From contig NZ_CP013118.1 in NCBI RefSeq assembly GCF_001443605.1, positions 2,468,501 to 2,532,500 on the forward strand: a stretch of 64,000 bases of DNA, given 5' to 3'. Source of the DNA: Salinivirga cyanobacteriivorans. Lineage in GTDB: Bacteria; Bacteroidota; Bacteroidia; Bacteroidales; Salinivirgaceae. How positions within the stretch are numbered: the stretch's first letter is position 1; each line of letters opens with the position of its first letter. The notes beneath the pieces were generated by a model. It had not been told where the DNA came from. It saw nothing but the letters and a program-made list of their open reading frames with translations, and ran no database searches. Positions 1 through 8,162 of the stretch are shown one piece after another. Made by a program: the position numbers and the translations under genes.

Positions 1-87
1 ACTTCCAATTTTCCCATTCTGAACAGCAAGCTCACCAATAAAAAATTTACTTCCCCGAAAATCCAGAAAATTACCCCTTACCTTCAT
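1..87 (-). CDS. Probable adenine deaminase, N-terminal fragment cut by the window edge
   Basis: An open frame begins at an ATG at 87 on the minus strand and runs off the left edge, giving 29 residues starting MKVRGNFLDF and ending in AVQNGKIGS. The pattern 'G-N-hydrophobic-D ... hydrophobic-x-V-x-NGKI' is the opening beta-sandwich of composite-domain amidohydrolases, and adenine deaminases commonly start this way. That family deaminates adenine to hypoxanthine. Only the start is visible, so no metal ligands can be checked; another amidohydrolase is possible. It lies downstream of mnmG on the same strand, separated by two parS-like sites. Confidence 0.45.
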   Translation of the reverse strand, partial: MKVRGNFLDFRGSKFFIGELAVQNGKIGS

Positions 88-221
88 AACCCATAAATTT
101 TTAATTATTGAAAAAGAAAATTAATACAAAAAACCGAAAAATAAAACCCAAACTCTAACCAATAACATACTACACAAATCACAAAACACTATAAAATAAA
201 CACTTAATTAAAGTCAATTAA

Positions 222-237
222 TGTTCCACGTGGAACA
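222..237. promoter_or_regulatory. parS-like centromere site 1
   Basis: TGTTCCACGTGGAACA, extended by one A/T pair to an 18-bp perfect palindrome at 221-238. It has the form of the chromosomal parS consensus bound by ParB (TGTTNCACGTGNAACA family). It lies in the 199-bp gap between mnmG and the next gene. Binding by ParB is inferred from the motif only. Confidence 0.75.
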
Positions 238-257
238 TCGGTTTAACTTAAAGTGAA

Positions 258-273
258 GGTTCCACGTGGAACA
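258..273. promoter_or_regulatory. parS-like centromere site 2
   Basis: GGTTCCACGTGGAACA differs from site 1 only in its first base; the inner 14-bp palindrome GTTCCACGTGGAAC (259-272) is perfect. It lies 36 bp from site 1 (start to start). Two copies so close together next to mnmG (gidA) make a chance origin unlikely. Confidence 0.72.
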
Positions 274-286
274 TCGCATTTTTACA

Positions 287-2137
287 CTATCTGCCCATGA
301 AAACAAGTAGTACATTAATATCTGCAGGACTAACTCCGGAAATCCGGCTTGCTTCTGCTATGGTTTTTGGTCTGTTTTTGGCGAGTTTTTGGCGACCTTC
401 TGTGGAGATAGAAGAAAATTGCGTGTAATCAATATTTTCAGGTATCCGAATTTTACCAAGGCGCGACAGTTTTTCTGCGCTTTGCCTTTCCCTGTCAATA
501 TAACCACTATATTTAACTTTAATTTCGGCGCTCTCTTTTACGTCGTCAGAAAAAGAGTTCTGATTAATTGCCTTAAGTAGTTTGTCAATGGATACCTGGG
601 GTCTTAGTAAAATTTTTGAAGCTTTGGTTTTTTGCTTGATTTCTGATGTGCCCTGGTCACGCAAATAAGCATTAATAACATCCGGTGACACACTACTGGA
701 ACTAAGAAGATTTACAAGCTTATTGATTTTACTATATTTTTCTTCGTATTTATTCCATCGCTCTTCTGTAACCAAACCAATTTCTTTCCCCAGAGGGGTT
801 AACCTTTCATCCGCATTATCCTGCCTTAAAAGGATGCGGTATTCAGCTCTGCTGGTAAACATTCTATATGGTTCATTGACGCCCTTGGTAATTAGGTCAT
901 CAATTAACACTCCTATATAGGCCTGATCTCTTTCAAGAATAAAGGCTGGAAGATTATTAATTTTCCGATGGGCATTAATACCAGCCATTAATCCCTGCGC
1001 AGCGGCTTCTTCATATCCCGTAGTTCCATTTAATTGGCCCGCAAAATAAAGGTTCTCTACAAAGCGAGTTTCAAGGGTATGGTGTAAATGAGTAGGATCA
1101 AAATAATCATACTCAATAGCATATCCAGGTCTAAAAATTTTTACATTTTCGAGTCCTGGAATCTTTTGCAGGGCTCTTAACTGTACATCCCAGGGTAAAC
1201 TGCTACTAAAGCCATTAATGTAATACTCTACTGTATCCCATCCTTCTGGTTCAAGGAAAAGCTGATGCCGGTCTTTATCGGCAAAAGTCACGATTTTATC
1301 TTCGATACTTGGGCAATACCGTGGACCAATACTATCTATTGTGCCATTAAAAAGCGGGGAGGCCTCAAACCCTGTTTTGAGCTCATCATGCACAGCCTGA
1401 TCCGTATGCACAATATAGCAACTTCTTTGTTTTTCATACTTGCGTTGCATATTTAAATAACTAAACGCCCCGGGATTTTCGTCTCCTGGTTGTTCGGTCA
1501 TTTTAGAGAAATCAATTGTTCTTCCATCCAAGCGTGCAGGAGTACCTGTTTTTAATCGCTCTACCTTAAAGTTATATTTAAAAAGCTGTTCGCTAATACC
1601 AGAACTTGCAGGGTCGCCTGCTCTACCTCCTTTAATCTGAACATTCCCTATGTGCATTAGTCCATTAAGAAAAGTACCATTGGTTAGAATCACACTTTTA
1701 GATTCAAATTCAAAACCCATTTGGGTTTTAACTCCTTTAACCTTATCGTTTTCAATGAAAATATCGATAACCTTATCCTGAAAGAGATCCAGATTGGAGT
1801 TTTCTTCGAGATATTCCCGCCATTTAATAGAAAAAAGCATTCTGTCGCTTTGTGCCCTGGGTGACCACATGGCAGGACCTTTGGATTTATTAAGCATCCG
1901 GTATTGTATAAGACTATAATCTGTAACCAGTGCCTGATATCCGCCCAATGCATCAATTTCACGTGTAATTTGTCCTTTAGCAATACCCCCTATAGCAGGG
2001 TTACAGGACATCTGTGCTATTTTATTCAGATCCATGGTAATTAACAGCACCCTGGACCCTAAATTAGCGGCAGCCATTGCTGCTTCAGAGCCGGCATGAC
2101 CGGCCCCTACAACTATAACATCATATTTTGGTAGCAT
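287..2137 (-). CDS. mnmG: tRNA uridine-5-carboxymethylaminomethyl(34) synthesis enzyme MnmG
   Basis: FAD-dependent enzyme that, with MnmE, installs the (carboxymethyl)aminomethyl group on U34 of certain tRNAs in the cytoplasm. The 616-residue length is normal for the family. The N-terminal dinucleotide-binding motif GAGHAG is at residues 11-16, the conserved SCNPAIGG follows at 44-51, and the family motif PGDENP is present mid-protein. The C-terminus carries the helical MnmE/tRNA-binding region ending FMGR. The start overlaps ybeY by 17 bp, so it is translated from the same message as the upstream genes. Downstream are two parS-like sites, the classical gidA-near-origin setting. Confidence 0.97.
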   Translation of the reverse strand: MLPKYDVIVVGAGHAGSEAAMAAANLGSRVLLITMDLNKIAQMSCNPAIGGIAKGQITREIDALGGYQALVTDYSLIQYRMLNKSKGPAMWSPRAQSDRMLFSIKWREYLEENSNLDLFQDKVIDIFIENDKVKGVKTQMGFEFESKSVILTNGTFLNGLMHIGNVQIKGGRAGDPASSGISEQLFKYNFKVERLKTGTPARLDGRTIDFSKMTEQPGDENPGAFSYLNMQRKYEKQRSCYIVHTDQAVHDELKTGFEASPLFNGTIDSIGPRYCPSIEDKIVTFADKDRHQLFLEPEGWDTVEYYINGFSSSLPWDVQLRALQKIPGLENVKIFRPGYAIEYDYFDPTHLHHTLETRFVENLYFAGQLNGTTGYEEAAAQGLMAGINAHRKINNLPAFILERDQAYIGVLIDDLITKGVNEPYRMFTSRAEYRILLRQDNADERLTPLGKEIGLVTEERWNKYEEKYSKINKLVNLLSSSSVSPDVINAYLRDQGTSEIKQKTKASKILLRPQVSIDKLLKAINQNSFSDDVKESAEIKVKYSGYIDRERQSAEKLSRLGKIRIPENIDYTQFSSISTEGRQKLAKNRPKTIAEASRISGVSPADINVLLVFMGR

Positions 2138-2555
2138 TTGGAAACTTCTTTAAATATTCATCCTCTTTCGCTCTCATAATTTTTTGTTCCTCATCTGTAT
2201 GGTCGCTATAACCAGACAAATGTAATACGCCATGTATTACAACTCGGAGAAACTCATGTTCAGAAGAAGTGTCAAATTCTTGTGCATTTTGTATTATGCG
2301 GTCTTCACTAACAAAAATGTCGCCAGATATTATTTCACCAACTACATAATCAAATGTAATAACATCTGTATAATAGTGATGGTCAAGATGCTCCTTATTA
2401 ATGTTCAGGAGATAATCATCACTACAGTTAATGACATTGATCTCTCCTACCTTGCCGTTTTCACTTTCTATAGTATTAGTAATCCAATCTACTAATAATT
2501 TAAAATCACCTTTATATAAACCAAAAGGTTTATCGGCTGTTGTAAATTCGATCAT
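2121..2555 (-). CDS. ybeY: Endoribonuclease YbeY (rRNA maturation factor)
   Basis: Zinc-dependent single-strand endoribonuclease acting in 16S rRNA 3'-end maturation and ribosome quality control. At 144 residues it has normal length. The signature HGVLHLSGY places ligands at H108 and H112. The third position (normally His in HxxxHxxxxxH) is D118, followed by H119, so either Asp is the ligand or the loop is one residue longer. The N-terminal half is the usual alpha/beta fold without other strong motifs. It overlaps mnmG and follows the RsbW-like ATPase by 20 bp. Confidence 0.93.
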   Translation of the reverse strand: MIEFTTADKPFGLYKGDFKLLVDWITNTIESENGKVGEINVINCSDDYLLNINKEHLDHHYYTDVITFDYVVGEIISGDIFVSEDRIIQNAQEFDTSSEHEFLRVVIHGVLHLSGYSDHTDEEQKIMRAKEDEYLKKFPNATKI

Positions 2556-2575
2556 AAAAAAGAATTATGGAGGAT

Positions 2576-2974
2576 TTATTTTCTGAAAAACTTCAATATA
2601 ACCCGTCGTCCGTTATTTTCGAAGGAAATATCATCGGATAGCCTCATCATAAGAAAAATACCTCTGCCGTGTGGCTTTTCAACATTGATAGGTTTAGTTG
2701 GATCGGGAACATTGTCAAAATCAAAACCCGGACCCTCATCTTCAATAATGAATTGAAAATTTTTATCGGTTGCGTCAAAAGCCAGGTTTACTTTTTTATC
2801 AGGATTACGTTTATTCCCATGAATAACAGAATTGGTGACGGCCTCTAATACTGCAATTAAGATATTACCATATATATCTTTATCCAAATTAAATCTTCTG
2901 TTGATGTCGTCAATCAATTGCTCAACAACAGAAATATTCTTTATATCTGAGGAAAAAGAAATAGTCTTGTTCAT
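2576..2974 (-). CDS. RsbW-type histidine-kinase-like ATPase (anti-sigma factor family)
   Basis: A stand-alone GHKL ATPase domain of 132 residues. The N box contains E44 and N48 (LEAVTNSVIHGN), the G1 box is DEGPGFD (79-85), and a glycine-rich G2 box GRGIFLM lies at 103-109. There is no phospho-acceptor histidine or sensor domain, which points to the SpoIIAB/RsbW class that phosphorylates an STAS antagonist or binds a sigma factor. No partner gene is beside it, so the target is unknown. It sits between a large membrane protein and ybeY in the minus-strand block, with 20-24 bp gaps. Confidence 0.85.
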   Translation of the reverse strand: MNKTISFSSDIKNISVVEQLIDDINRRFNLDKDIYGNILIAVLEAVTNSVIHGNKRNPDKKVNLAFDATDKNFQFIIEDEGPGFDFDNVPDPTKPINVEKPHGRGIFLMMRLSDDISFENNGRRVILKFFRK

Positions 2975-2998
2975 CCTGAATAAAATTACATTACGAAA

Positions 2999-5900
2999 TT
3001 AATATTTTTCGATTTCATTAAGGTATTTATCATACTTTCTTTGAAAAAAATATTTCAAGGGTAATTCCTGTTTATAAAGAATACCTTTTCGACTTTTACT
3101 ATCCTTTTTATACTCCAATTTTTCGTTAGGGTTACTTAATTTGAAGTTATTTGGTGCTTCACTCTTTCTTTTCTTTTCTTTTTCCCTTTCTTGCTCTGCT
3201 TTTTCGGCTTCCAACATACGGTTCAAAATTTGTTGCTGCCGCTTTAGCATATTATCACTAATATTCCTATGAATTATATCATCAATATTTTGATCGACCA
3301 TTTTATTAATCTCCTTAAGCAATTTTTTAGATTGTTGACCAACACCGCCGGATTGCATAAGTTGTTGGATTAATTGTTGCATTTTTTCCTGCTGTCCCAA
3401 CATTTTAGACAATTGCTTACTCATTCCCTTTTTGCCTTTTCCTGACTTCGATCCCTTTTTAAGTTCATCAATCATTTTTTGTAAGGCGTCTTTAAAACTC
3501 TGTTGCTGCTTTTTCATTCCGCCCATACCAGGCTTGCTCTTTTTTCCGCTCTTGTTTTGACTTCCCTTCCCACTCATAGAGCTCATATTATTCAGAGATT
3601 CATTAAGCATTAAAATAAGCTCATTTGTGCTCTGCATAATTTTCTGTTGATGCACAGCTATAGATCGGAACCTTTCTTTCTGAAATTCATCATCAATAGC
3701 CTTAAAATGGGTATTAATGGACTCCAATTGATTTCCAATAGAGCTTGCCACCATAGCATTGCGACTCATTAATGCATGCAAACTATCTTTAGACACGGCA
3801 AATTGCGCTTTGAGTTGGGATTGGGTTCGTCGGAGATTATTAAAATTGTATACCTGTCGATTATTAAACTGTTCGATTAACTGCTCTTGTTTATAAGAAA
3901 ATCTTAATAAATTTTCTAACAATTCTCGTATCATAGTTGCATCTTCCCCTTGCTGCTTTTGCATGGCCATCTGCATATTCATTTGCATTTGATTGGCCAA
4001 TTTCTCCAAATCTTCCGAAGGATTATTCTCTTCACTGTTCAAATCCTGATCTTGCTGTATTTGGTCTGTCTTTTTTTGAATTTTTTGTTTTTCTTCTGCA
4101 AATTCTTTCAGGTCCAATGGTGATGAAAGTTCTTTATTCTTTTTGAGGTTCTCTTTATGTTTATCAAAGGTTTTCTCTAAATCCTTCTTTAGGCTGTCTG
4201 TTTGGTTACCTTGTTTGTTAAGTAGTGAATCAACATTTTCGAATTTTTTGCTAAGATTTTTAAGATCATCTATAACCTCTCTTTGATTTTTTTCAATTTC
4301 GTAGCGCTTTAACATTTCAAGATTACGATCGAGTTCTTTTTCAAGCTCATCAAAAGTATAATCTATTTCATCGGTTTTAATTTCTTTATCATTCAACAGT
4401 TCATTTTGCAATTTTTCGAGCTCGTCCATAAGTTTCTCAAGTTCCTCATCCATTAATTTATCGAGCATCTTTTCAAGTTGTCTTTTTTTCTCAACAAGTT
4501 TATTATTAGCTGAATGTTCCTGTATGTTTTTAAGTTCTTCCCTTAATTCATTAACCTGTTTTTGCAATTTATTAATCTCTTGGGATGAATTTTGAATTTG
4601 ATGGGCCAATTGCTTTCGTTCCCATTTACCCAGGTCTTTACTCAGGAGCTTTTTTCTCAGATTTTGGCGTTCTTTGTTTACCTGTTCCAGAATGTCTTTC
4701 CCTAACTGCAGTTTATCCTGAAGATTAGTAACCTTTTTTTGTTCCTCTGCTCTCAATTGATTTTTATCGGGAAGCTTAACATAAACACTTCTTGTTTTTA
4801 CCTTTTTGTAGGGAGCAAATGGATCGTTGTCGCGTAACTCCAGGAATATTTCGACATCCGTGCCACTTTTAATAAATGGAAAATCGTTTAATTGGCCTCC
4901 ATAACTAAATTCCTGATTAAGGTTATTGCCTTGTAGTGGAATTACATTTTTAATTGTTGTATCGGCATTTTTTAATACAATATGAAAATCTTTAAATCCG
5001 TAGTCGTCCTGAATTTTTCCATTAAAATAGAACTCTCCGAATAATGAGGTTTTTTGTTGATTTAAATTAATGGCTGGATACTGATCTGGTATCACTCGTG
5101 TATTAAATTTTAGTGTATCGACATCTTGTTGTTCATAGTTTATTGGAATAAGTTCATATTCAGAAGCATTTGTAAATAAACTATCATATAAAAACTTATC
5201 ATTTTGTTTAATTAAATTTCTTTCGGAATTATAATTAAGAATCAACGAATCAGTGTCATAAGTATCTATTTCCCATTTGATAGTACTACCATATGGAAAA
5301 GTAAAACTACCAGTACCCTGAACAGTTTCAGTTTCCAGGTTTGTATAAGTAGGTGGTATTATAGAAATACTAATTTTTTGTATAACAGGCACCGGCAAAA
5401 CACTGAGGGTATAAGTTTCGGATTCGAACTCATCATTAAAAATTTTAAAAGCAATATCATTTCTTAAATTTCTGAATTTATAAGAAAATAAATTACTACT
5501 ATCTGAAAATAAATGATCAGTACCCCCATATTTCAATTTAAGTTTATCTGGTATAATTGCACCATCAACTTTTACCTTTAAAGTAAAATCTGAGCCTTTG
5601 TTGACCTTAAGTTGCGTATTGACGATAGAAATATTATAAGGCGCCCTTGAATCACTATTCTGGATTGGCAAAATGCGTGAAGTAGAATAAAGCACTTCGT
5701 TAGGTGATAGAGCATAAAAAATAATGGAAATAAGTATAATAAATATAAAACCAAAGAAATGATTCAACAAGGCTTTAAAACTGAAAAACCTGATGAATTT
5801 ATTAAGGTTAACATGCCCTATTTTTTGCTCCAGGCTGGCAGTTACCAAATTATTATTACTGTCAAGTTTCTCAAGTTCTAGAATGTTTATTAGCCTATCA

Positions 5901-6214
5901 TCTATCTCACTGTCAGATTCGCCAATTTTTTGGGCAATCCACATTTTACTGTAAATACCGATGTTGAAGGTCCATAAGACTAATGGTCGCAATAAATAAT
6001 AGAGTATAAGGCCGAAAAGATAAAGGGTAAAAAGGGTTCTAATTAAATCTAAAAAAGAGGAAGAAAAATGTACTGCCAAATCTGCTAAAAGGAGCAGCAA
6101 TCCCATAATGAAAAATAAAATACCAACTACCAGAAAGCCTTTTAAGAGCATTCTGGCAAAAAATAAATTCCTATAACGATTTAAATAGGCATGTATTTTA
6201 GATATATTTTTCAT
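2999..6214 (-). CDS. DUF4175-family membrane protein with long coiled coils
   Basis: A 1071-residue Bacteroidetes-type membrane protein. Hydrophobic segments near residues 18-45, 58-78 and 150-170 form an N-terminal membrane anchor. A region rich in beta strands follows at about 190-480. The rest, from about 490, is dominated by charged, Gln/Lys/Glu-rich coiled coils with a Gly/Ser/Lys stretch near 880-925. The architecture matches DUF4175 proteins; the biochemical role is unknown, and a cell-envelope role is inferred from the preceding EnvC-like gene, whose stop overlaps this ATG by 1 bp. Runs of low-complexity Q and K make the C-terminal third hard to align. Confidence 0.8.
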   Translation of the reverse strand: MKNISKIHAYLNRYRNLFFARMLLKGFLVVGILFFIMGLLLLLADLAVHFSSSFLDLIRTLFTLYLFGLILYYLLRPLVLWTFNIGIYSKMWIAQKIGESDSEIDDRLINILELEKLDSNNNLVTASLEQKIGHVNLNKFIRFFSFKALLNHFFGFIFIILISIIFYALSPNEVLYSTSRILPIQNSDSRAPYNISIVNTQLKVNKGSDFTLKVKVDGAIIPDKLKLKYGGTDHLFSDSSNLFSYKFRNLRNDIAFKIFNDEFESETYTLSVLPVPVIQKISISIIPPTYTNLETETVQGTGSFTFPYGSTIKWEIDTYDTDSLILNYNSERNLIKQNDKFLYDSLFTNASEYELIPINYEQQDVDTLKFNTRVIPDQYPAINLNQQKTSLFGEFYFNGKIQDDYGFKDFHIVLKNADTTIKNVIPLQGNNLNQEFSYGGQLNDFPFIKSGTDVEIFLELRDNDPFAPYKKVKTRSVYVKLPDKNQLRAEEQKKVTNLQDKLQLGKDILEQVNKERQNLRKKLLSKDLGKWERKQLAHQIQNSSQEINKLQKQVNELREELKNIQEHSANNKLVEKKRQLEKMLDKLMDEELEKLMDELEKLQNELLNDKEIKTDEIDYTFDELEKELDRNLEMLKRYEIEKNQREVIDDLKNLSKKFENVDSLLNKQGNQTDSLKKDLEKTFDKHKENLKKNKELSSPLDLKEFAEEKQKIQKKTDQIQQDQDLNSEENNPSEDLEKLANQMQMNMQMAMQKQQGEDATMIRELLENLLRFSYKQEQLIEQFNNRQVYNFNNLRRTQSQLKAQFAVSKDSLHALMSRNAMVASSIGNQLESINTHFKAIDDEFQKERFRSIAVHQQKIMQSTNELILMLNESLNNMSSMSGKGSQNKSGKKSKPGMGGMKKQQQSFKDALQKMIDELKKGSKSGKGKKGMSKQLSKMLGQQEKMQQLIQQLMQSGGVGQQSKKLLKEINKMVDQNIDDIIHRNISDNMLKRQQQILNRMLEAEKAEQEREKEKKRKSEAPNNFKLSNPNEKLEYKKDSKSRKGILYKQELPLKYFFQRKYDKYLNEIEKY

Positions 6215-7404
6215 TATTTACCTGCTAACCATTTCTCAGGATCGAGTTTACTAAATTCTCGCCAAACCTGAAATTTAAAAGTTCCTATTCCTTCTTCTTT
6301 ATTTGTATGTACAATCCCAATAGTTTGCTTACTATCTACCTTCTCACCAACTTTTACGAATATTTCGTCAAGATTACTATAAACCGTCATATATTTTCCG
6401 TGACGGATAATGCAGGTTTTATTAAGACCGGGGATTTTAAATATTTTCCGGACTTCTCCTTTGAAAACAGATCTAACAACTTCACCCGGATTGGTACTAA
6501 TATCAACACCATCATTACGCACTTTAATGCCAGCGAGTACCGGGTGAGGATGTTCACCGAATTTTTCAGTTACAACACCTCGTTTTATAGGCCATGGCAA
6601 ACGACTTTTATTGCTTGCAAAGTTATCGTCGATCAGTTGTTGTTCAGGTGTAAGTTCAAAATTATTAGTTCGTTTCCTGCGGGCAATTTCTTCAGCAATA
6701 AGTTCCTGTATTTGTTTATTAAGCTGTTCCGCAAGAGCTTGTTTTTTCTTTAATTCTTCTTTTAATTTTTTCTCCCGTTGACTAAGTTTTTGTACAGCAC
6801 TCTTTTGATTACTACGCTCCTCTCCTAAAATTTTGGTCTCACGTTGTCTCTGGTCTAAAAGCGTTGATTTTTGATTCCTTGCACTCTTTAATTCACTTAT
6901 TTTCTCCTGGATAACCGTTTGAGTAGCTTTAATGCTTTGGGCCTGTTTACGTCTATATTGATTGTAGTGACGCAAATATTTGAGTCTGCGATAAGCCTGG
7001 TTAAAGTCTTCAGAGGAAAATATAAACATTAATCGGTCGTAGGAATTTCGGTTTTTATAGGCATAATAAACTAATTGGGCATACTCAGCTTTAATCTGTG
7101 ATAAATCCTCTCTAAGAGATTCTATCATAATTTGATTTTCCAGAATTTGCTGAATTATCCCGTTTAAATCGTTTTCCAATTGATATATAAGCTTCTCCCT
7201 TAAATCTATTTTTTGTTTAATAATTGCCAATTGGTTTAAAGTAAGATTCTTCCGTTTTTTATTTTTTTCAAGTAATTGGTTGGTATATTTAATTTCTTGA
7301 ATCAGCGACCTTCTTTGTTCTTCAAGTTTATCTCTATTTTGACTAAATAAACTAATAGAAAAACAAAAAATAAAAATTAGTGAAAATATTTTTTTTAAGG
7401 CCAT
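6214..7404 (-). CDS. EnvC-like murein hydrolase activator (degenerate M23/LytM domain)
   Basis: Exported 396-residue protein: signal peptide at 1-21 (…FSISLFSQ), two long coiled-coil stretches (about 25-125 and 145-245), and a C-terminal LytM fold (about 275-390). In active M23 peptidases the fold carries HxxxD and HxH zinc ligands. Here the equivalents read NDGVD, VYSNL and FQVW, so the zinc histidines are missing. This is the condition of EnvC, which activates cell-wall amidases at the division septum instead of cutting peptidoglycan itself. Its start overlaps the DUF4292 gene by 10 bp and its stop overlaps the DUF4175 start, indicating tight translational coupling. Confidence 0.88.
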   Translation of the reverse strand: MALKKIFSLIFIFCFSISLFSQNRDKLEEQRRSLIQEIKYTNQLLEKNKKRKNLTLNQLAIIKQKIDLREKLIYQLENDLNGIIQQILENQIMIESLREDLSQIKAEYAQLVYYAYKNRNSYDRLMFIFSSEDFNQAYRRLKYLRHYNQYRRKQAQSIKATQTVIQEKISELKSARNQKSTLLDQRQRETKILGEERSNQKSAVQKLSQREKKLKEELKKKQALAEQLNKQIQELIAEEIARRKRTNNFELTPEQQLIDDNFASNKSRLPWPIKRGVVTEKFGEHPHPVLAGIKVRNDGVDISTNPGEVVRSVFKGEVRKIFKIPGLNKTCIIRHGKYMTVYSNLDEIFVKVGEKVDSKQTIGIVHTNKEEGIGTFKFQVWREFSKLDPEKWLAGK

Positions 7405-8162
7405 ACTTGTTCGTATTTACCGGGTATACGGAAAGGTGTTTTAAAGTTTTTATCTACAGTAATTTTTTTGTAGTTAAGTTCAACTTCCACATCCTGTGTA
7501 TTCTGCTCTATATTAATCTGAATATTTTCTGGCATATTGTGGTTTTCTACATCGATATAATCTTTAAACGCAATACTAAGCGTAGCATTTTTCTTTAAAT
7601 CTTTAAATACTATGTTTGTTAGTTTCTTAATAGCAGGATTAATAATAAAACTTTGCGCCAAAGAGTCAGATTTGGCAGTTTCGACATTGTATAATCCCTG
7701 ATCAGTTTTCATAACATTCTGTTCCTGATTCTCAGGTAAGATTAAAAATCGATTGGTAAGTATATTTTGCAGCAACTGAAAATCGATTTCAACATTATAA
7801 GCCTTTTGAAAATAGGCATAATTACCAACAAAATAGGTATTATTTTTCCTGTTAATAAACTTGATTTTATCAGGTGTAAATAAAATTCTGGCTGCTTCTA
7901 TCCCCATTGGTGATATAGAAACCCATATTCTTTCATCTTTAATTATTCGTAGTAATCCTCTAAAACGGAGATTTCTTTGTGGGGATGAAAATTTGCCTGT
8001 ATATTTTATACTGTAGGTATCAAAAACACTATCGTTTTGCCGAATATACTCAACAAGATCTTTATAATCAGTATCTAATTTATTCTTGCGCAAGACAAAT
8101 TTTTTGTTGCATCCTACAAACAAAAATATACCAGCAAATATTATAATAATTCTATTCAACAT
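7395..8162 (-). CDS. DUF4292 family lipoprotein
   Basis: The start chosen is the ATG at 8162, which gives a lipoprotein signal MLNRIIIIFAGIFLFVGC with Cys at residue 18. A longer frame to 8246 would put 28 hydrophilic residues before it and overlap the upstream gene by 95 bp. The mature part (about 237 residues) is rich in beta strands and resembles the DUF4292/LolB-like sheet of Bacteroidetes outer-membrane lipoproteins. The function is unproven; envelope lipid or lipoprotein handling is inferred from the fold class. The neighbouring TPR lipoprotein and EnvC-like genes overlap it by 11 and 10 bp, an arrangement seen often in Bacteroidales. Confidence 0.82.
   Translation of the reverse strand: MLNRIIIIFAGIFLFVGCNKKFVLRKNKLDTDYKDLVEYIRQNDSVFDTYSIKYTGKFSSPQRNLRFRGLLRIIKDERIWVSISPMGIEAARILFTPDKIKFINRKNNTYFVGNYAYFQKAYNVEIDFQLLQNILTNRFLILPENQEQNVMKTDQGLYNVETAKSDSLAQSFIINPAIKKLTNIVFKDLKKNATLSIAFKDYIDVENHNMPENIQINIEQNTQDVEVELNYKKITVDKNFKTPFRIPGKYEQVWP

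Noticed and set aside
1690..1983. Second frame of 97 codons inside mnmG
   Set aside because: Frame shadow of mnmG on the same strand with no independent start signal.
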